Below, in pieces: positions 39,201-42,200 of a DNA stretch of 60,000 bases; the first letter of the stretch is position 1, and the number at the start of each line of letters is the position of its first letter. Where the stretch lies: contig NC_049994.1 of assembly GCF_000003815.2 (NCBI RefSeq), positions 7,939,898 to 7,999,897 of the forward strand, written 5' to 3'. The translations under genes and the position numbers were made by a program. The notes under the pieces were generated by a model, which saw nothing but the letters and a program-made list of their open reading frames with translations, was not told the origin of the DNA and made no database searches. Source of the stretch: Branchiostoma floridae. Lineage: Eukaryota; Chordata; Leptocardii; Amphioxiformes; Branchiostomatidae.

Positions 39201-42200
39201 ACATCACAGACAAAATGAGCTTTATAGGATGTAACCTGTGCACCACTACACAGAAAGTGCTGACATCACAGTATATTGATGAACTCATCTAAACCTAACC
39301 CCAAAATTGTCAGGCCAAGTGTAGTACATGCAAGATTGTGCATAAGTAGTGCAAATATAGCCACCCCCCACAGTCTATGGGTTAACGACAAAGACTCTCC
39401 AACAACCGAGCAAATTGTGGTGACATCTCCATAGATAAGTGCACCCGTGTATGATACATTAGCGAAATATGCCATACTGCAGCACAAAAACTGATGACAT
39501 GGGTATCTTTTTAATCTAACGCAATCAATTTCCTGTCATAGTGGTATCACATTACCAAGTCCTGCAGTATCATTACCCTGACAATACTGATATTCACTGA
39601 TAAGACTGTCAAGCGATGATACGATCTACAAATGTATTGAGCATGAATTTCCTATCAATCATTGAACAGCGATGTCAATGTTTTACTATAGGCAGAACTG
39701 TTAGTACTATAGGCAGAATTGTTAGTGTTAGGGGTGGGTACCGGTACGATGCAGAAAACCCTTTTTTTTTCTTGTTGGATCAGTCCAAAAAAAACAGACC
39801 TGAAAAAATAAGTAGACCGGATGTTGGACTGATTTGAAAATGAACAGATTATATCAGCAGATGTTTACAAGTTTGGGGGCTTACAGGTGACTGGTCCCAG
39901 AAAATAACAGAAGGAGAGTTGATAGTCATTTTTAAAAAGTTTCTACAATCAAACTAGGTCTAAACCAGAGGCAGTTAGTGTTTTTTACATGAAGATAGGA
40001 TGTCAAAATGCCAATGGATGTTGGATACTCCACCAATCAAAATACTTTGTAGCAAAGTGGACCATTGTTTTGACTATAAAGGTTCAGGTCCGGACCTGGA
40101 CCTGATTCTCTTGACCTGGACTGTACCTGGACCTGAATTTTCTGTACTGGTTGACCCATTCCTAGTTAGTGTTAGAATGCCTGCCGAATGTAAATATTCT
40201 CTGTACAAAACCAAGTGTTTTATTCAACCAACATTTTGGTGACCACCTGTCACTTTCCTCAGGGCAATACTGACTGGTTCACATTTTATACTGCAGTAGA
40301 GTATGCCATGTGATAAGATTCTTGAAGACAATTTAGTAAAACCTTCAAGCTGATAATAAGATGAATATGGTATAAAATAATCAAGTACAAGGGTATCAAG
40401 ATCATGACTGCTGATCTGGATTTTTTCTCAGAAAGGTATTAAAATATAAATCTACCAAACATGTCTACAAAGTAAAATCTGTCCCAGACGGGGACACACT
40501 TAATAGTATAATTCCGTTATGTGTATTTGCAATGCTAGTTCACCACTATCCACGGGGTAACGTATATCCGTTGTTTTCAAAAATGATATTTTAGGGAGTT
40601 AGTTGAAGGACAGAGGTTGCAAATTTTTTTTTTCTCACATTTTATTCACAAGTTATAAATTACAAAACATTGAAAGATAATCACTTAAAACTAAACACAA
40701 TCATTGTAGAATATTTACACGAGCATTCCCTTACCATATTTTACACACTAGTGTCTTACTATCTACTCCATCATCTAGACATATACAGTACTATATACTA
40801 TAACACATTTACATATTGTTGCAGGGGCCATTCCCACTGGCTTTTTTTGGCTAGGGTTTGCTCCCTAAGACTTTTTTTTACAGGGGTGTTTTATCCCCCC
40901 TGGATTTTTTGTGCTAGGGTTTCTTCCCTAGGACTTCTGTGCAGGGGTGTCATCCCTGGGTTTCTGTGCAGGGTTTTCCTTCCCTGGTTTCAATTTTACA
41001 CATTATCACAAATTTACAGAAATATTACTCAAACATTCCCATTTGCAACAAAAAAGACAAATATAAAAATACAGGACAAGAAATCACAAGTATAAACACA
41101 TCATATATACATAAAGATACCACAATCTAAGCACTAACAAACTCACAAAAACATCAGAACTTGCAATGACAAGGTTGCAAATTGCACTGATTACAAAATA
41201 ATGTAGTTTCAAACTATCATCCATCGACTTGATATCCCTAAATACCCAACAACGGATATACTAGTAGGTTACCCCGCAGATAAAGGTCAACTAGCGTCAC
41301 ATGTAGCTAGTGAGGGGGAAAAAGTGACCATACAAATCTAATGTTCCATCCACACGTAACGACATTACAATGTAAGAACTTACACTGCAAGTCTGCAACA
41401 CATATGTAGTTGTCGACTTTTGTAAGATAAACAGTCATAAAGCTTTTATGTGTCAATTCTAAATACAAAATTATGAGTTTGTCCAAATTGTCCAGTCATT
41501 TGCAACTCTCCACAGCAAATTTCCCTCCAGATCCTATTCTGTCAACTACAAATTCAAAGTACCCCCTCCCTTATTGAATGACTTGATAATTCTTAACCTA
41601 TAGTATAAGTCTAGTCATAGTATATGTATGTTCCATAATTGTATTGCTGGAGATTATTTAATGAGTACTGTTCCCTAGGCCAAGTAAGGGACATAGGATT
41701 TGATTTTGGGTTGATATATAGTCCTCCCTGAAAGGTAAATGACCTAAACTGTTAAACAAATAATCCTTGTAGAGCGAATGAGTTTTAGAAACGTTAAATA
41801 GACATCAGACATTTTTTTAATAAAGGCCAGAATTGGATGACATGAATTGAAAATATCTACTCTCTAAAATTGTGTGTACAGACGTTGAAACTTCACTTTT
41901 TCCTCCATGTTTACATTGCTTTTCCAGTTCATTATACATGTATAATATTTTTTTTTTAATCCAAGAACCATTTCATTAAATTGGTGTAGCCTAACTATAT
42001 GTAAAACTCATTTCTGAAAGTGTCATCAAGTGAAAGAATGACCGATATGTACCAATTGTGTTATTATAGGAATATCATCAATCTTCATAATCAAGGCTGT
42101 CACGATCAATTTGCAGCCCCACTGTGTTAAGACCTTGCTAAGATGCCAAGAAGGGTATGCTCCAGATAAAACTAGAAAGGAAATAGTTTAGACGTCTTGT

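Noticed and set aside
40670-41095. 141-codon frame on the plus strand
   Set aside because: It lies antisense to the poly(A)-tailed retrocopy and crosses the irregular repeat array; no domain, no splice context.
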